NCBI GenBank assembly: GCA_023414875.1
Contig: JAEZMV010000027.1
Coordinates: forward strand, 1-47,374
Direction: 5' to 3'
DNA: 47,374 nucleotides
From: Bacillota bacterium
GTDB lineage: Bacteria > Bacillota > Clostridia > Lachnospirales > Lachnospiraceae
The translations under genes were made by a program, and so were the position numbers. The notes under the pieces were generated by a model. That model was not told the DNA's origin and did no database searches. It saw nothing but the letters and a program-made list of their open reading frames with translations. Positions 1 to 8,278 of the stretch are shown piece after piece (position 1 is the first letter of the stretch; each line of letters opens with the position of its first letter).

Positions 1-49
1 AAGTATTTAACTTCTCTTTGGTGATCATAATTGGAGGGGGAGTCCAATT

Positions 50-121
50 ATGAAAGAGCATACGCATTTACATCCTTATAACGGAACGCCTTTGTTCCAC
101 ATTAGGATATTACTATTATGA
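50..121 (+). CDS. Possible 23-codon His-containing short ORF
   Basis: The ATG at 50 is preceded by a purine-rich SD (GGAGGGGGAG, 33-42) at normal spacing. It opens a 23-codon frame with four His residues that ends in TGA. The SD lies in the upstream arm and loop of a perfect hairpin (26-52), so its access could be controlled. A hairpin (GGAAC/GTTCC) lies inside the frame. It could be a leader peptide or chance. Nothing directly downstream is a histidine gene, so a his-type attenuator role is not supported. Confidence 0.25.
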   Translation: MKEHTHLHPYNGTPLFHIRILLL

Positions 122-186
122 TACACATTTACATTATTTATACATAAAATAAAAAATATTTCATTCTAGATATTTACCTCAATACG

Positions 187-195
187 TGTTATAAT
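187..195 (+). promoter_or_regulatory. Extended -10 promoter of SEC-C gene
   Basis: TG-T-TATAAT is an extended -10 element with a perfect TATAAT hexamer at 190-195. No good -35 is seen at 17 bp, which is typical for extended -10 promoters. Initiation near 202 would place the whole hairpin cluster in the 5' leader of the SEC-C protein mRNA. Confidence 0.5.
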
Positions 196-446
196 CTTCG
201 CGATAAGCAAAGGTTTGTATAGCTAACAACATCGGGAAGCATTTATGCTTCCGACGATGTTGCTAGCTATACAAACCGCGCAACGCGAGCGAGAAATCGA
301 AGATTTCGAGCTTGCTTATCGCGAAGCGATGGCAAAGAGCAACGCAAGCAAAGGCTCGAAAAAGCCGAGCCTAGGAAAGCGACGCTTTCGAGCTTGCTTA
401 TCGCGAAGCGATAGCAAAGGGCAACGCGATATTTTCGCTTGCGAAG
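196..446. repeat. Hairpin cluster with direct and inverted repeats
   Basis: A 66-bp near-perfect hairpin at 212-277 has arms starting GGTTTGTATAGCTA and ending TAGCTATACAAACC. It is followed by short hairpins: GAAATC-GAA-GATTTC, ATCGC-GAA-GCGAT (twice), AGGCTCG/CGAGCCT, GAAAGC-GAC-GCTTTC and TTCGC-TT-GCGAA. A 41-bp direct repeat (305-345 and 387-427, two differences) contains the ATCGC hairpin. An inverted copy of its core occurs at 196-212. Confidence 0.8.
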
Positions 447-476
447 AAGAAAACAGTACGAGGAAGGATGAAAAAC

Positions 477-983
477 ATGGGTTTATTGCAGGAGTGGAGA
501 GAGTATGCATATGGTAAAGATATGAATGGTCGCTCCGGCCAGTTATTCTGGGCCAATTATTTTAATATTGAGAAGGAAATTTATAAAGTGTTACTTGCTG
601 ATCCTGATAAAGTATGGGAGGGTACGGTTGCATCCCTTGCGAAGGAGTTTAATACAGAGATTAGTATTTTTGTAGGTTTTCTGGATGGAATCAATGAAAG
701 CTTAGTGAAGCCAAATCCGATCGAGGAGATGGATCAGGACACTGAGGTTTGTCTGGCCTTTGATAAAGAAAAGCTTTATTATAATATGGTTGAAGCTAAA
801 GCTGATTGGCTGTATGAGTTGGAAGAGTGGGATTCACTTCTTACTCCGGAACGCAGAAAAGAATTGTATCGTGAGCAAAAAGTATCCGGAACTGTTGTTA
901 AGGATAAAAAGGTCGGTAGAAATGATCCCTGTCCTTGCGGTAGCGGTAAGAAATATAAAAAGTGCTGCGGTTTAAATGCTTAA
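477..983 (+). CDS. SEC-C motif protein
   Basis: This is a 168-aa soluble protein with a C-terminal SEC-C zinc-binding motif. The motif is CPC at residues 152-154 and CC at 163-164, within NDPCPCGSGKKYKKCCG. SEC-C motifs bind Zn and occur at the tail of SecA, where they contact SecB or ribosomes, and in many small proteins of unknown role. The N-terminal 140 residues are acidic and helical and I do not recognise a further domain. The ATG at 477 is chosen over 468 because the SD AGGAAGG (461-467) abuts the latter but lies 9 nt from the former. A long structured leader precedes the gene and a strong terminator follows. Confidence 0.8.
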   Translation: MGLLQEWREYAYGKDMNGRSGQLFWANYFNIEKEIYKVLLADPDKVWEGTVASLAKEFNTEISIFVGFLDGINESLVKPNPIEEMDQDTEVCLAFDKEKLYYNMVEAKADWLYELEEWDSLLTPERRKELYREQKVSGTVVKDKKVGRNDPCPCGSGKKYKKCCGLNA

Positions 984-1040
984 TACGAAAAGCTTAATCA
1001 TATAATGTTTAAAATATAGTCTTACGAAAGAAGTAATTTA

Positions 1041-1098
1041 ATACTCCTTTTTAAGGTAACGGATGTTCCGGTTATCTTAAAAAGGAGTATTATTTTGG
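1041..1098 (+). terminator. Bidirectional intrinsic terminator
   Basis: A 20-bp stem with one mismatch (1041-1060 with 1071-1090, loop GGATGTTCCG) has T-rich flanks on both sides. It lies between the convergent SEC-C gene and XRE regulator gene and can serve both. Confidence 0.85.
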
Positions 1099-1133
1099 CC
1101 ATTATTCATCAATTCGTATAGTATTTGATTGGT

Positions 1134-1472
1134 TTATAGATTCTCCTGTTTATACAGAAGGTATGTGATATATTTTTTGATTTCTACAATATTCTCAGGA
1201 GTCAGCCGCTGATATAAATCGAAAAATTCTACAATATCCTTATCCAATACTTCCCCTCCAATGGGAAGATAGGAATCGGTTACGCCTAATAAATAATCAC
1301 AGGATACATCAAAATACTTTGACAAAGCAATTAATTTATCAAAGGATGGTTCATTTCTCTCTGATTCATAATTCGATATAGCGGTAGGTTTTAGCCCTAG
1401 AATATCCGCAAGTTCTCCCTGTGTCAGTTGATTTTTCTGCCTCAATTGCTTCAATCGCACATTAAAATTCAT
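1134..1472 (-). CDS. XRE-family transcriptional regulator
   Basis: This 112-aa DNA-binding protein has an N-terminal HTH_3 domain at about residues 6-60 (RLKQLRQKNQLTQGELADIL, then AISNYESERNEPS). That is the Cro/C1 signature, with a recognition helix around TAISNYE. The remaining 50 residues are helical and may be a dimerisation or sensing tail. The domain layout resembles small SinR/ImmR-type repressors. The reverse-strand ATG has a GAAAGGT SD. A perfect palindrome 43 bp upstream is a plausible operator for autoregulation. No target gene can be assigned. The nearest divergent gene is the PAS kinase at 1842. Confidence 0.85.
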   Translation of the reverse strand: MNFNVRLKQLRQKNQLTQGELADILGLKPTAISNYESERNEPSFDKLIALSKYFDVSCDYLLGVTDSYLPIGGEVLDKDIVEFFDLYQRLTPENIVEIKKYITYLLYKQENL

Positions 1473-1514
1473 ATAAATACCATACCTTTCATTAAAAACT
1501 ACAAATTTTTGACT

Positions 1515-1532
1515 TGAAAACTACAGTTTTCA
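1515..1532. promoter_or_regulatory. Candidate XRE operator palindrome
   Basis: TGAAAACT-AC-AGTTTTCA is a perfect inverted repeat with 8-bp arms. A degenerate half copy (AAAACTACAAA) starts at 1496, closer to the XRE gene. Size and place fit an autoregulatory XRE operator. Binding is inferred. Confidence 0.5.
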
Positions 1533-1738
1533 TGCTTGGTAGAGCAAAATATCTACAAAGTGAATAGAATATACACTTCATTTTGTGAAATATCTCGGAT
1601 TATTCAATCTAATATTATAATTAGAACTTTACGTTTCGTGAAGATTTTACTGAATTATTATATAACTCAAAAAATAACGGTGTCAACTACTAAAAAGTGT
1701 GATGGGTATTTTTTTAATATATCAAAAGTAAAAATTAT

Positions 1739-1767
1739 TTGACAAATATAAAAAAGGAAAATATCAT
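1739..1767 (+). promoter_or_regulatory. Sigma-A promoter of kinase/HD-GYP operon
   Basis: TTGACA (1739-1744), a 17-bp spacer and TATCAT (1762-1767) form a near-consensus promoter about 75 bp before the kinase start codon. Confidence 0.6.
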
Positions 1768-1841
1768 AATATTATAGAAAATAATGGAATATGTAGAATT
1801 TTATCGAATATATCATGTCAACTAGGTTAGGAGGAGTTTTT

Positions 1842-3371
1842 ATGAAAAGATTAGCTGCTCCCAAGATCTTTACAAAATACAGATTATTAATTAAGAATGC
1901 TCAGGAAATCATTATTTTTTATGATTCGAATATGAGAATTATAGACTGTAATGAGGTGGCGTTCAGGGAGTTAGGATATGGAGAAGAAATTTTTAATATT
2001 TCCATACATGAGGTTTTTCAGAATGCATTTATATTTGAAGAAAATAAATACTTAACTAATGATAAATTCAGGAATTGTGTTTCAGAAACAGTAGCTTACC
2101 GAAAAAACCAGACCTGTTTTCCGGTGGAATTGAAAGTATCTACTACTAAAAAGATAAAGGGATTTGTTGGACTTTGTACAGCGATTAATATCACGGAGAA
2201 AAAAGAGGCAATTCGGGATGTAAAGAATTTAAAAAGTGAGCTTAAAAACTATGATCATATCAACAATGAAATGGTTGCTATGATTACGCATGAGCTTAGA
2301 ACACCGGTGAATGGAATCATGGGATTTACTAATAACCTAATGGAGACAGAGCTTAATCAAATTCAGACTGAGGCAGTCAATATCATTAAGCAATGCTGTG
2401 AGGGTATGAATATTATTATTAATGACTTTTTAGACATTGCAAAAATATCAAATAACATACTGGATTTAAAACTAAGAGAATTTAACTTTCGCAATTTCAT
2501 CCGTAGAATTACGGACTTTCATTCCATCGGTATTTATGAGAAAGGATTGAAACTGATCCTTGATATATCGACGGATATACCGGAAATAGTAGTTGGAGAT
2601 GAACTGCGGTTAACGCAAATATTGAATAATCTATTTTCGAATGCGATTAAGTTTACATTAGTTGGACATGTTGGTCTGAAGGTAATACTTTTATCCCAAA
2701 ATAGTAATTATATCGAACTGTTTTTTATGATATTTGACACCGGTATCGGAATTAGCCTTGAAGAAAAGGATAAGCTTTTTAAAAGCTTTTCACAAATTGA
2801 CAGCTCCATCTCCAGAAGTTATGGAGGAACAGGCTTAGGACTTGCGATCAGCAAAAAGTTGATAGAGGCTATGAATGGTACGATTGAGGTAGACAGTGAA
2901 AAGAATAAGGGTAGTACTTTTTCTTTTTCAGTTCGCCTTGGGATACCACAGACTTCTGATAGTGAAGTAAAGATTTATAAAGAAAAGAAAGATTTAACCC
3001 TGGAACAAGCCTTCGTAAGATCTCATATCAACCTGGAAGGAGACACCTCCTTATCCGACATGGAATATATCAGTTTGATATTGAAAGAGTCTAATAAACA
3101 CCAACAGGCAAGAATGGATGGGGCAGAAATAATGAGAGAAGCATTTATTGTTCTCGATGATCTAATGGAAAAATTAACAATCTGCATTGAAATGGAGAAC
3201 TGGGAAAAGGCAGAGGAATTATCGCTTAATATGAAAAAACTGCTGCCGAAGGACCATATCAAAAACATAAATAATTTTTTACGGCTAATACTTGCGATTA
3301 GGAAAATGGATCATGATGCAGCATTATCTATTTTAATTGAAATTAAGCAAACCATGAATAAGGAGAAGTAA
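1842..3371 (+). CDS. PAS-domain sensor histidine kinase
   Basis: This 509-aa kinase has no transmembrane segment and is probably cytosolic. A PAS domain spans about residues 15-120. A HisKA domain carries phospho-acceptor His150 in HELRTP. The HATPase has an N-box (FSNAIKF, Asn267), G1 (DTGIGIS, 299-305) and G2 (GGTGLGLAISK, from 328). After the kinase core (to about 366) comes a 140-residue helical tail without a receiver domain or recognisable HPt motif. The ATG at 1842 is chosen over 1815 because AGGAGG at 1829-1834 fits only the former. The HD-GYP response regulator begins 3 nt after the stop codon and is the likely partner. Confidence 0.9.
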   Translation: MKRLAAPKIFTKYRLLIKNAQEIIIFYDSNMRIIDCNEVAFRELGYGEEIFNISIHEVFQNAFIFEENKYLTNDKFRNCVSETVAYRKNQTCFPVELKVSTTKKIKGFVGLCTAINITEKKEAIRDVKNLKSELKNYDHINNEMVAMITHELRTPVNGIMGFTNNLMETELNQIQTEAVNIIKQCCEGMNIIINDFLDIAKISNNILDLKLREFNFRNFIRRITDFHSIGIYEKGLKLILDISTDIPEIVVGDELRLTQILNNLFSNAIKFTLVGHVGLKVILLSQNSNYIELFFMIFDTGIGISLEEKDKLFKSFSQIDSSISRSYGGTGLGLAISKKLIEAMNGTIEVDSEKNKGSTFSFSVRLGIPQTSDSEVKIYKEKKDLTLEQAFVRSHINLEGDTSLSDMEYISLILKESNKHQQARMDGAEIMREAFIVLDDLMEKLTICIEMENWEKAEELSLNMKKLLPKDHIKNINNFLRLILAIRKMDHDAALSILIEIKQTMNKEK

Positions 3372-3374
3372 ATT

Positions 3375-4433
3375 ATGGAGTATATGCCGTTATCCCCCCC
3401 AAATATTTTGGTGATAGATGATGTAAGTGCTAATCTGGTTGTATTAGCCGAAATGATCCGAAAAGCTGGTTATATAGCCAGACCGGTGACCAGTGCGCGA
3501 CAAGCGGTAATTGCAATTGAAGCATTGCCTCCGAATTTGATTCTTATGGATATATCGATGCCTGAGATCGATGGATATGTTTTTTGCTCCATGCTTAAGA
3601 AAAATGCAAATACTAGAGATATTCCGGTAATCTTTATATCAGCCTTAGATGCATCAGAAGATAAAATTAAAGGCTTCAGAGCCGGAGCAATTGATTATAT
3701 TTCTAAGCCGTTTGAGGTTGAAGAGCTCACTCTTCGAATCGATATTCATTTAAAGATGTATAAAATGCAGCAGGAATTGGAAGCATATAACAAGAAGCTT
3801 TATAAAATTATTAATGATCAGATTCAAAAGATATATGAGGAACAAAAAAATGTAATGAATGCTTTAGCCATGCTAATAGCTAAACGAGACAGCAGCAGAT
3901 ACAATCATATGCAACTAGTTGGGAAAAATAGTAAGCTACTTGCTATGAGCATGCAGTTAACTCCTAAATTCCATGACAGAATTACAAACAGCTTTATCGA
4001 AGCAATTGAACTTGCTGCACCGCTTCATGATATTGGAAAGCTTGCTATGGCGGAATGTTTACTAAAGGAGCATTTATCAGAGGAGGAAAGGGAGAGCTTA
4101 AAGGCACATACGATGATTGGAGCTGATATGCTGACTGAGATTTATTCTTCAAATGAGCAAAATGAATTTCTCAAGATGGCTATTGATATTGCAAAATATC
4201 ATCATGAGAATTGGGATGGAAGCGGTTATCCGATGGGAATAGCGGGAGTTGAAATACCACTTAGTGCAAGAATTGTTTCCATTGTCAATGTATATGATAT
4301 CTTAATCAGTGATACTTTAAATCCCTGTTCACATGATAAAGCTGTAGAGAAAATTAATGCAGGGACCGAAATCCTCTTTGATCCTGAAATTGTCAGTATT
4401 TTTAATAAGATACAATACCAATTAAGAAAGTAA
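3375..4433 (+). CDS. Response regulator with HD-GYP domain
   Basis: This 352-aa RpfG-like protein probably hydrolyses cyclic di-GMP. The receiver domain (10-125) has the acidic pair Asp15/Asp16, phospho-acceptor Asp59 (LMDISMP) and Lys111 (SKPF). A coiled-coil linker (about 126-160) leads to the HD-GYP domain. Its metal ligands are intact: HDIGK at 218-222, H245, HHE at 276-278 and DGSGYP at 281-286. The gene starts 3 nt after the kinase stop, so the pair forms one operon in which phosphorylation should control the phosphodiesterase. No GGDEF gene is present in the window. Confidence 0.92.
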   Translation: MEYMPLSPPNILVIDDVSANLVVLAEMIRKAGYIARPVTSARQAVIAIEALPPNLILMDISMPEIDGYVFCSMLKKNANTRDIPVIFISALDASEDKIKGFRAGAIDYISKPFEVEELTLRIDIHLKMYKMQQELEAYNKKLYKIINDQIQKIYEEQKNVMNALAMLIAKRDSSRYNHMQLVGKNSKLLAMSMQLTPKFHDRITNSFIEAIELAAPLHDIGKLAMAECLLKEHLSEEERESLKAHTMIGADMLTEIYSSNEQNEFLKMAIDIAKYHHENWDGSGYPMGIAGVEIPLSARIVSIVNVYDILISDTLNPCSHDKAVEKINAGTEILFDPEIVSIFNKIQYQLRK

Positions 4434-4547
4434 AACCCTTTTTCTTGATAATTTAAGTTAAGCGTTTTATGACGAGTATTAATTGATAGCTGGTTCGGAC
4501 AATGGATGTTATTGCATAAGACAGGTATAGGAATAATGGGGTAATAA

Positions 4548-5870
4548 ATGCGAAATCGACATGATATGTACATCAATTACGAGCGAAATTACAAAAAACA
4601 CAGGAAGAAGAGCAATCCAAAATTATTTTCCATTATTTTAGTCATACTTTTGGCTTTAGGATTAGCATACCTAACCTATCGCTTGATATTAGCACAGGGT
4701 AATCCAGAGGATAACGAAGAACAGAACATCCCGGAAGAGGTACAGAGTGATTCTACGGATAAGGTGGTGCAAATTCCTACCTACACGCCGACAGAAACAA
4801 TTATGCCATCGATCATACCGACGCTGACACCTACCCCGGTTGTTCGTGATGTGGTTACACAGAGTGCCCGTAAATCGGTTAACGTGAAAGGTATCTATGT
4901 TACAGCAGCTGTTGCAGGCTCTGACACTATCAATGATCTGATAGCACTTACTGACACTACCGAACTGAATGCGATGGTAATCGATGTGAAAGACGATCTC
5001 GGAAGAATTACCTATGCGATGGATAGTACTCTGGTAAAGGAAATCGAAGCTGACACGAATGTAATAGCTGACATGAAGGAGCTGGTTAAGAATTTAAAGG
5101 ATAAGGGTATCTACCTTATAGCACGTATCGTTGCTTTCAAAGATCCTTATCTCGCGGAAAAAAGGCAGGAGCTGGCGATTAAAAAACCGGATGGATCTTT
5201 GTTCAGAGATGACAATGGAGATGGATGGGTAAATCCTTATAATAAAAAGGTGTGGGACTACCTGGTTGAAGTGGCGACTCGGGCAGCAGCTATCGGCTTT
5301 GATGAAATCCAATTTGATTATATTCGGTTTTCTACCAGTAAGGGAATAGGTGACGCGGATTTTGGGGAAGAGGCAAAAACCAAGAGTAAAGAGGATATCA
5401 TTATTGAATTTACTAAGTATGCTTATGAAAAAATAAAACCATTAGGTGTGGCTGTATCTGCTGATGTATATGGAACCATTATCAGCAGTAGCATTGATTC
5501 AGGCTTGGTGGGGCAAAATTATGTGGAAATGTCTAAATACCTAGACTATATTTGCCCAATGATCTACCCCTCACATTTTGGAGAGGGTAACTATGGAATT
5601 CAATATCCCGACCTGGAGCCATATCATATTATCAATAAAGTATTAAATGCATCAAAAACAAAATTGGACCAAATACCGGAGACAGAACATCGGGCCGTTG
5701 TTAGACCCTGGCTTCAGGATTTTACAGCAACCTGGGTAAAGAAACACATGAAATATGGAAGTACTGAAATTAAAGAACAAATTCGTGGTGTTTATGATGC
5801 TGGCTATGAGGAATGGCTGCTATGGAACGCTGGAGCTAATTATACAGTGAAGGGACTGGTAGAGGAATAG
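4548..5870 (+). CDS. DUF4015 putative glycoside hydrolase, membrane-anchored
   Basis: This 440-aa protein has a basic N-terminus, one membrane segment (about 26-48) and a Pro/Thr-rich linker (about 55-100). A C-terminal DUF4015 domain (putative glycosyl hydrolase, TIM-barrel-like) begins at GIYVTAAVAG. Family-typical features are the acidic VIDVKDD strand and DEIQFDYIRFS. The domain should lie outside the membrane and act on an unknown polysaccharide. The ATG at 4548 has a modest SD (GGGG). The gene stands alone after the HD-GYP gene, 114 bp downstream. Confidence 0.8.
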   Translation: MRNRHDMYINYERNYKKHRKKSNPKLFSIILVILLALGLAYLTYRLILAQGNPEDNEEQNIPEEVQSDSTDKVVQIPTYTPTETIMPSIIPTLTPTPVVRDVVTQSARKSVNVKGIYVTAAVAGSDTINDLIALTDTTELNAMVIDVKDDLGRITYAMDSTLVKEIEADTNVIADMKELVKNLKDKGIYLIARIVAFKDPYLAEKRQELAIKKPDGSLFRDDNGDGWVNPYNKKVWDYLVEVATRAAAIGFDEIQFDYIRFSTSKGIGDADFGEEAKTKSKEDIIIEFTKYAYEKIKPLGVAVSADVYGTIISSSIDSGLVGQNYVEMSKYLDYICPMIYPSHFGEGNYGIQYPDLEPYHIINKVLNASKTKLDQIPETEHRAVVRPWLQDFTATWVKKHMKYGSTEIKEQIRGVYDAGYEEWLLWNAGANYTVKGLVEE

Positions 5871-5949
5871 CTTAACCTGTCTATAATAATAAGAATATAT
5901 TATATCCATGGTTAATATACATCTAGTATAAATGACCTGGAGGTGTCCA

Positions 5950-6324
5950 ATGGATAAGGTATTCAGTCAAAACACGAAAATGCTTGCAATAATTAAGGGA
6001 CTGTTATTTTCATATATAATAACGGCACTGATATTACTGCTTCTTTCCTTTCTCATGTTAAAGCTTGATTTATCCGGAGTGGTATTTAGCGGAGGAATAA
6101 ATTTTGCTTATATCGTTTCTACCTTTATCGGCGGTTTTTTTGTAGGAAAGAAAACAGAACAAAAGAAATTCCTGTGGGGCTTAGTGATGGGTATATGCTA
6201 TTTTGTCATTTTGCTTTTGGTTTCTTTAATGATGAACAGAGTAAGCCCGTTACCACTCGGAAGCATGTTTACCGTATTTATCATCTGTGGACTGAGCGGA
6301 ATGCTGGGTGGCATGGTAAGCTGA
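5950..6324 (+). CDS. TIGR04086 family membrane protein
   Basis: This 124-aa protein has four predicted hydrophobic segments, glycine-rich in the second half (FIGGFFVGKK, GLSGMLGGMVS). It matches the YrzE/TIGR04086 small membrane proteins common in Firmicutes, whose function is unknown. The ATG at 5950 is chosen over 5932 because GGAGGT at 5939-5944 lies between the two. A terminator follows at once. Confidence 0.75.
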   Translation: MDKVFSQNTKMLAIIKGLLFSYIITALILLLLSFLMLKLDLSGVVFSGGINFAYIVSTFIGGFFVGKKTEQKKFLWGLVMGICYFVILLLVSLMMNRVSPLPLGSMFTVFIICGLSGMLGGMVS

Positions 6325-6345
6325 AGTAAATATCATATTATATTT

Positions 6346-6380
6346 AAGGATTGGGACTCTTCATAACCTGATCCTTTTTT
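6346..6380 (+). terminator. Intrinsic terminator after TIGR04086 gene
   Basis: AAGGAT (6346) pairs with ATCCTT (6371), extended by GG/CC, and is followed by a T run. Confidence 0.65.
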
Positions 6381-6424
6381 ATTCCATAGAAAATTGCGTC
6401 CTATTGAATAAAAATTTAATAGGA
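6381..6424. repeat. Dispersed hairpin repeat, copy A (degenerate)
   Basis: CCATAGAAAATTG followed by CCTATTGAATAAAAA resembles the hairpin repeats at 16787, 22056, 25862 and 28204. It directly follows a terminator, as those do. A local stem TCCTATT/AATAGGA is also present. Confidence 0.4.
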
Positions 6425-6657
6425 TTAGAGTATCAAAAGGTCATCAACATGATTGCCTTCGAAGCTACGTTTATAATTAAAAAGTCTTCCGGATAGGTAA
6501 ATTGATAGAGCTAAGTAGGTAGACGGTTAGACTCAACGAAAAGGATTGTAATTTGAAAATGAATTGATTATACTATAGATAAAATGGTTAGAAAGATAAC
6601 CACATAAGAGTTATATTACTTATGACCTAGTAACATTAGGGAAGATTGGAGAAGAGG
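6425..6657. other. Spacer upstream of rfb cluster
   Basis: Together with the preceding terminator and repeat this makes a gene-free stretch of about 330 bp. A weak promoter-like pair (TTGAAA, 17 bp, TAGATA) begins near 6553. I see no riboswitch or operator. Confidence 0.4.
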
Positions 6658-7527
6658 ATGAAAGGAATTATTCTGGCAGGAGGTCTTGGGACAAGGTTAT
6701 ATCCGGTTACACTTGCCCTATCAAAGCAGATCTTACCGGTGTATGATAAACCAATGATATATTATCCTATGTCAGTGCTGATGCTGGCAGGAATAAAAGA
6801 GATATTGATCATTTCGACCCGACGCGATATCGGAGTATTTAAAGAGCTATTCGGAGATGGTAGTAAAATTGGATTATCAATCGAATATAAGATACAAGAA
6901 GAGCCGAAGGGCTTAGCCCAAGCTTTTATCATAGGAGAAGATTTTATCGGAAAGGACCGTGTGGCACTGGTACTTGGGGATAATATTTTCTATGGCGGAG
7001 GCTTTAGTGGAGTTATAAAAAAAGCAGCTGAGCGTAGGAACGGTGCTACGATATTTGGTTATTACGTTAAAGATCCAACAGCATACGGTGTTGTTTCTTT
7101 TGATGAGGAAGGAACGGCTGTAAGCATTGAAGAAAAACCGAAGGTACCAAAATCAAATTATGCGGTTCCCGGCTTATATTTCTATGATAATGAGGTAATT
7201 AATATAGCGAAAACTATTAAACCCTCTCCACGGGGTGAATTAGAGATCACCGAGGTGAACAACAAGTACTTGGAAAAAGGGGCTTTAAAGGTTGAAATAC
7301 TTGGAAGAGGTATGGCGTGGCTGGATACAGGTAATCATGATTCCTTATTAGAAGCTTCTAATTATGTAGCATCGATTCAAAAAAGGCAGGGTCTGTATAT
7401 TTCCTGTATTGAAGAAATAGCATATAAGCAGGGCTTTATTGATAAAGAACAGTTACTCCTCCTTGCTGAGTCAATGAAAACCACGGAATATGGGAAATAT
7501 CTGTTTGATATAGCCAATGGATTATAG
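6658..7527 (+). CDS. rfbA: Glucose-1-phosphate thymidylyltransferase
   Basis: The enzyme makes dTDP-glucose from glucose-1-phosphate and dTTP, the first step to dTDP-L-rhamnose. At 289 aa it is standard RmlA length. The nucleotide-binding signature GGLGTRLYPVT is at residues 8-18 and the conserved LVLGDNIFYG follows near residue 105. The ATG at 6658, preceded by GGAGAAGAGG, gives the canonical MKGIILAGG start. The upstream TTG at 6646 is less likely. It heads the rfbA-rfbC-rfbD-rfbB cluster. Confidence 0.96.
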   Translation: MKGIILAGGLGTRLYPVTLALSKQILPVYDKPMIYYPMSVLMLAGIKEILIISTRRDIGVFKELFGDGSKIGLSIEYKIQEEPKGLAQAFIIGEDFIGKDRVALVLGDNIFYGGGFSGVIKKAAERRNGATIFGYYVKDPTAYGVVSFDEEGTAVSIEEKPKVPKSNYAVPGLYFYDNEVINIAKTIKPSPRGELEITEVNNKYLEKGALKVEILGRGMAWLDTGNHDSLLEASNYVASIQKRQGLYISCIEEIAYKQGFIDKEQLLLLAESMKTTEYGKYLFDIANGL

Positions 7528-7549
7528 GATGAAAGGCAAGGATATATGA

Positions 7550-8116
7550 ATGGGACAATTTATATTTCATGAAAGTCATTTAAAGGGTGTATTTTTAATC
7601 GAGCCCGAGGTGCGTGGTGATGAGCGTGGTTACTTTATGGAGACCTATCACTACGAAGATTTTAAGGCAGTAGGCATAACTCGGACATTTGTCCAGGACA
7701 ATCAATCCTTATCCAGAAAAGGGGTACTACGCGGGCTTCACTTTCAAAAGAAACATCCACAAGGGAAATTAGTCCGTGTACTTATGGGTTCCGTATATGA
7801 TGTAGCGGTAGATTTACGCAAAAATTCTCCCACCTATGGAAATTATCATGGAGTACTTCTTTCAGAGGAGAATAAAAAGATGTTCTATGTTCCGGAAGGC
7901 TTTGCTCATGGATTTCTGGTGCTTTCCGATATGGCGGTATTTTCCTATAAATGTACTGATTTTTATCATCCGGAGGATGACGGCGGGATTATATGGAATG
8001 ATCCTGATATTGGTGTTGCTTGGCCGCTTGACAGGGATGTGGAGCCTATTTTATCGGAAAGAGATCTCAAGCATCCTACCCTAAAGAACTGCAATTTTTC
8101 TTTTGATATAGCATAA
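7550..8116 (+). CDS. rfbC: dTDP-4-dehydrorhamnose 3,5-epimerase
   Basis: This 188-aa RmlC epimerises C3 and C5 of dTDP-4-keto-6-deoxyglucose. Visible family features are FxExY near residues 29-33, RGLHFQ with the catalytic His64, the strand SVYDVAVDLR, and VPEGFAHGFLVLSD near 114-127. It starts 22 bp after rfbA with an AAGGATA SD. A tandem-repeat spacer separates it from rfbD. Confidence 0.96.
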   Translation: MGQFIFHESHLKGVFLIEPEVRGDERGYFMETYHYEDFKAVGITRTFVQDNQSLSRKGVLRGLHFQKKHPQGKLVRVLMGSVYDVAVDLRKNSPTYGNYHGVLLSEENKKMFYVPEGFAHGFLVLSDMAVFSYKCTDFYHPEDDGGIIWNDPDIGVAWPLDRDVEPILSERDLKHPTLKNCNFSFDIA

Positions 8117-8120
8117 ACAG

Positions 8121-8224
8121 AAAACATAGAGTAGTAAGTAAACTTAGAATAGTAAGACAACATAGAATAATAATAAACTTAGGATAGTAAGAAAAATAGA
8201 ATAATAAGTAAACATAGAATAACC
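8121..8224 (+). repeat. Degenerate short tandem repeat array
   Basis: About six imperfect units of 16-19 bp (consensus AAACATAGAATARTAAGT) fill the rfbC-rfbD spacer. Units differ by 1-4 bases and small indels. No coding frame runs through the array. It lies inside the operon and would be transcribed. Confidence 0.75.
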
Positions 8225-8278
8225 AAAATAATATGAAAAACAATATCAATGTCGGATTTCCGGCAGAATGGAAGAGCT

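Larger units (their letters stand above)
1..476. other. Upstream spacer with structured leader
   Basis: No convincing full-length gene lies here. A perfect 10-bp hairpin occupies 26-52 (arms CATAATTGGA and TCCAATTATG). A 23-codon ORF with a good SD follows at 50-121. An extended -10 element sits at 187-195, and a dense block of hairpins and repeats fills 196-446. A longer frame across 245-517 is made of the repeats and overlaps the SEC-C gene in another frame, so it is not called. Confidence 0.6.
1473..1841. other. Divergent AT-rich regulatory region
   Basis: The spacer separates the divergent XRE and histidine kinase genes. It holds a palindromic operator candidate near the XRE gene and a sigma-A promoter near the kinase. 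A 68-codon frame at 1536-1742 has no SD and a low-complexity composition, and is not called. Confidence 0.6.

Noticed and set aside
245..517. 90-codon frame across the hairpin cluster
   Set aside because: It consists of the repeats, starts inside the large hairpin and overlaps the SEC-C gene, which has its own SD, in another frame.
1536..1742. 68-codon frame between the XRE and kinase genes
   Set aside because: No SD, low-complexity AT-rich composition, and it runs up to the kinase promoter.
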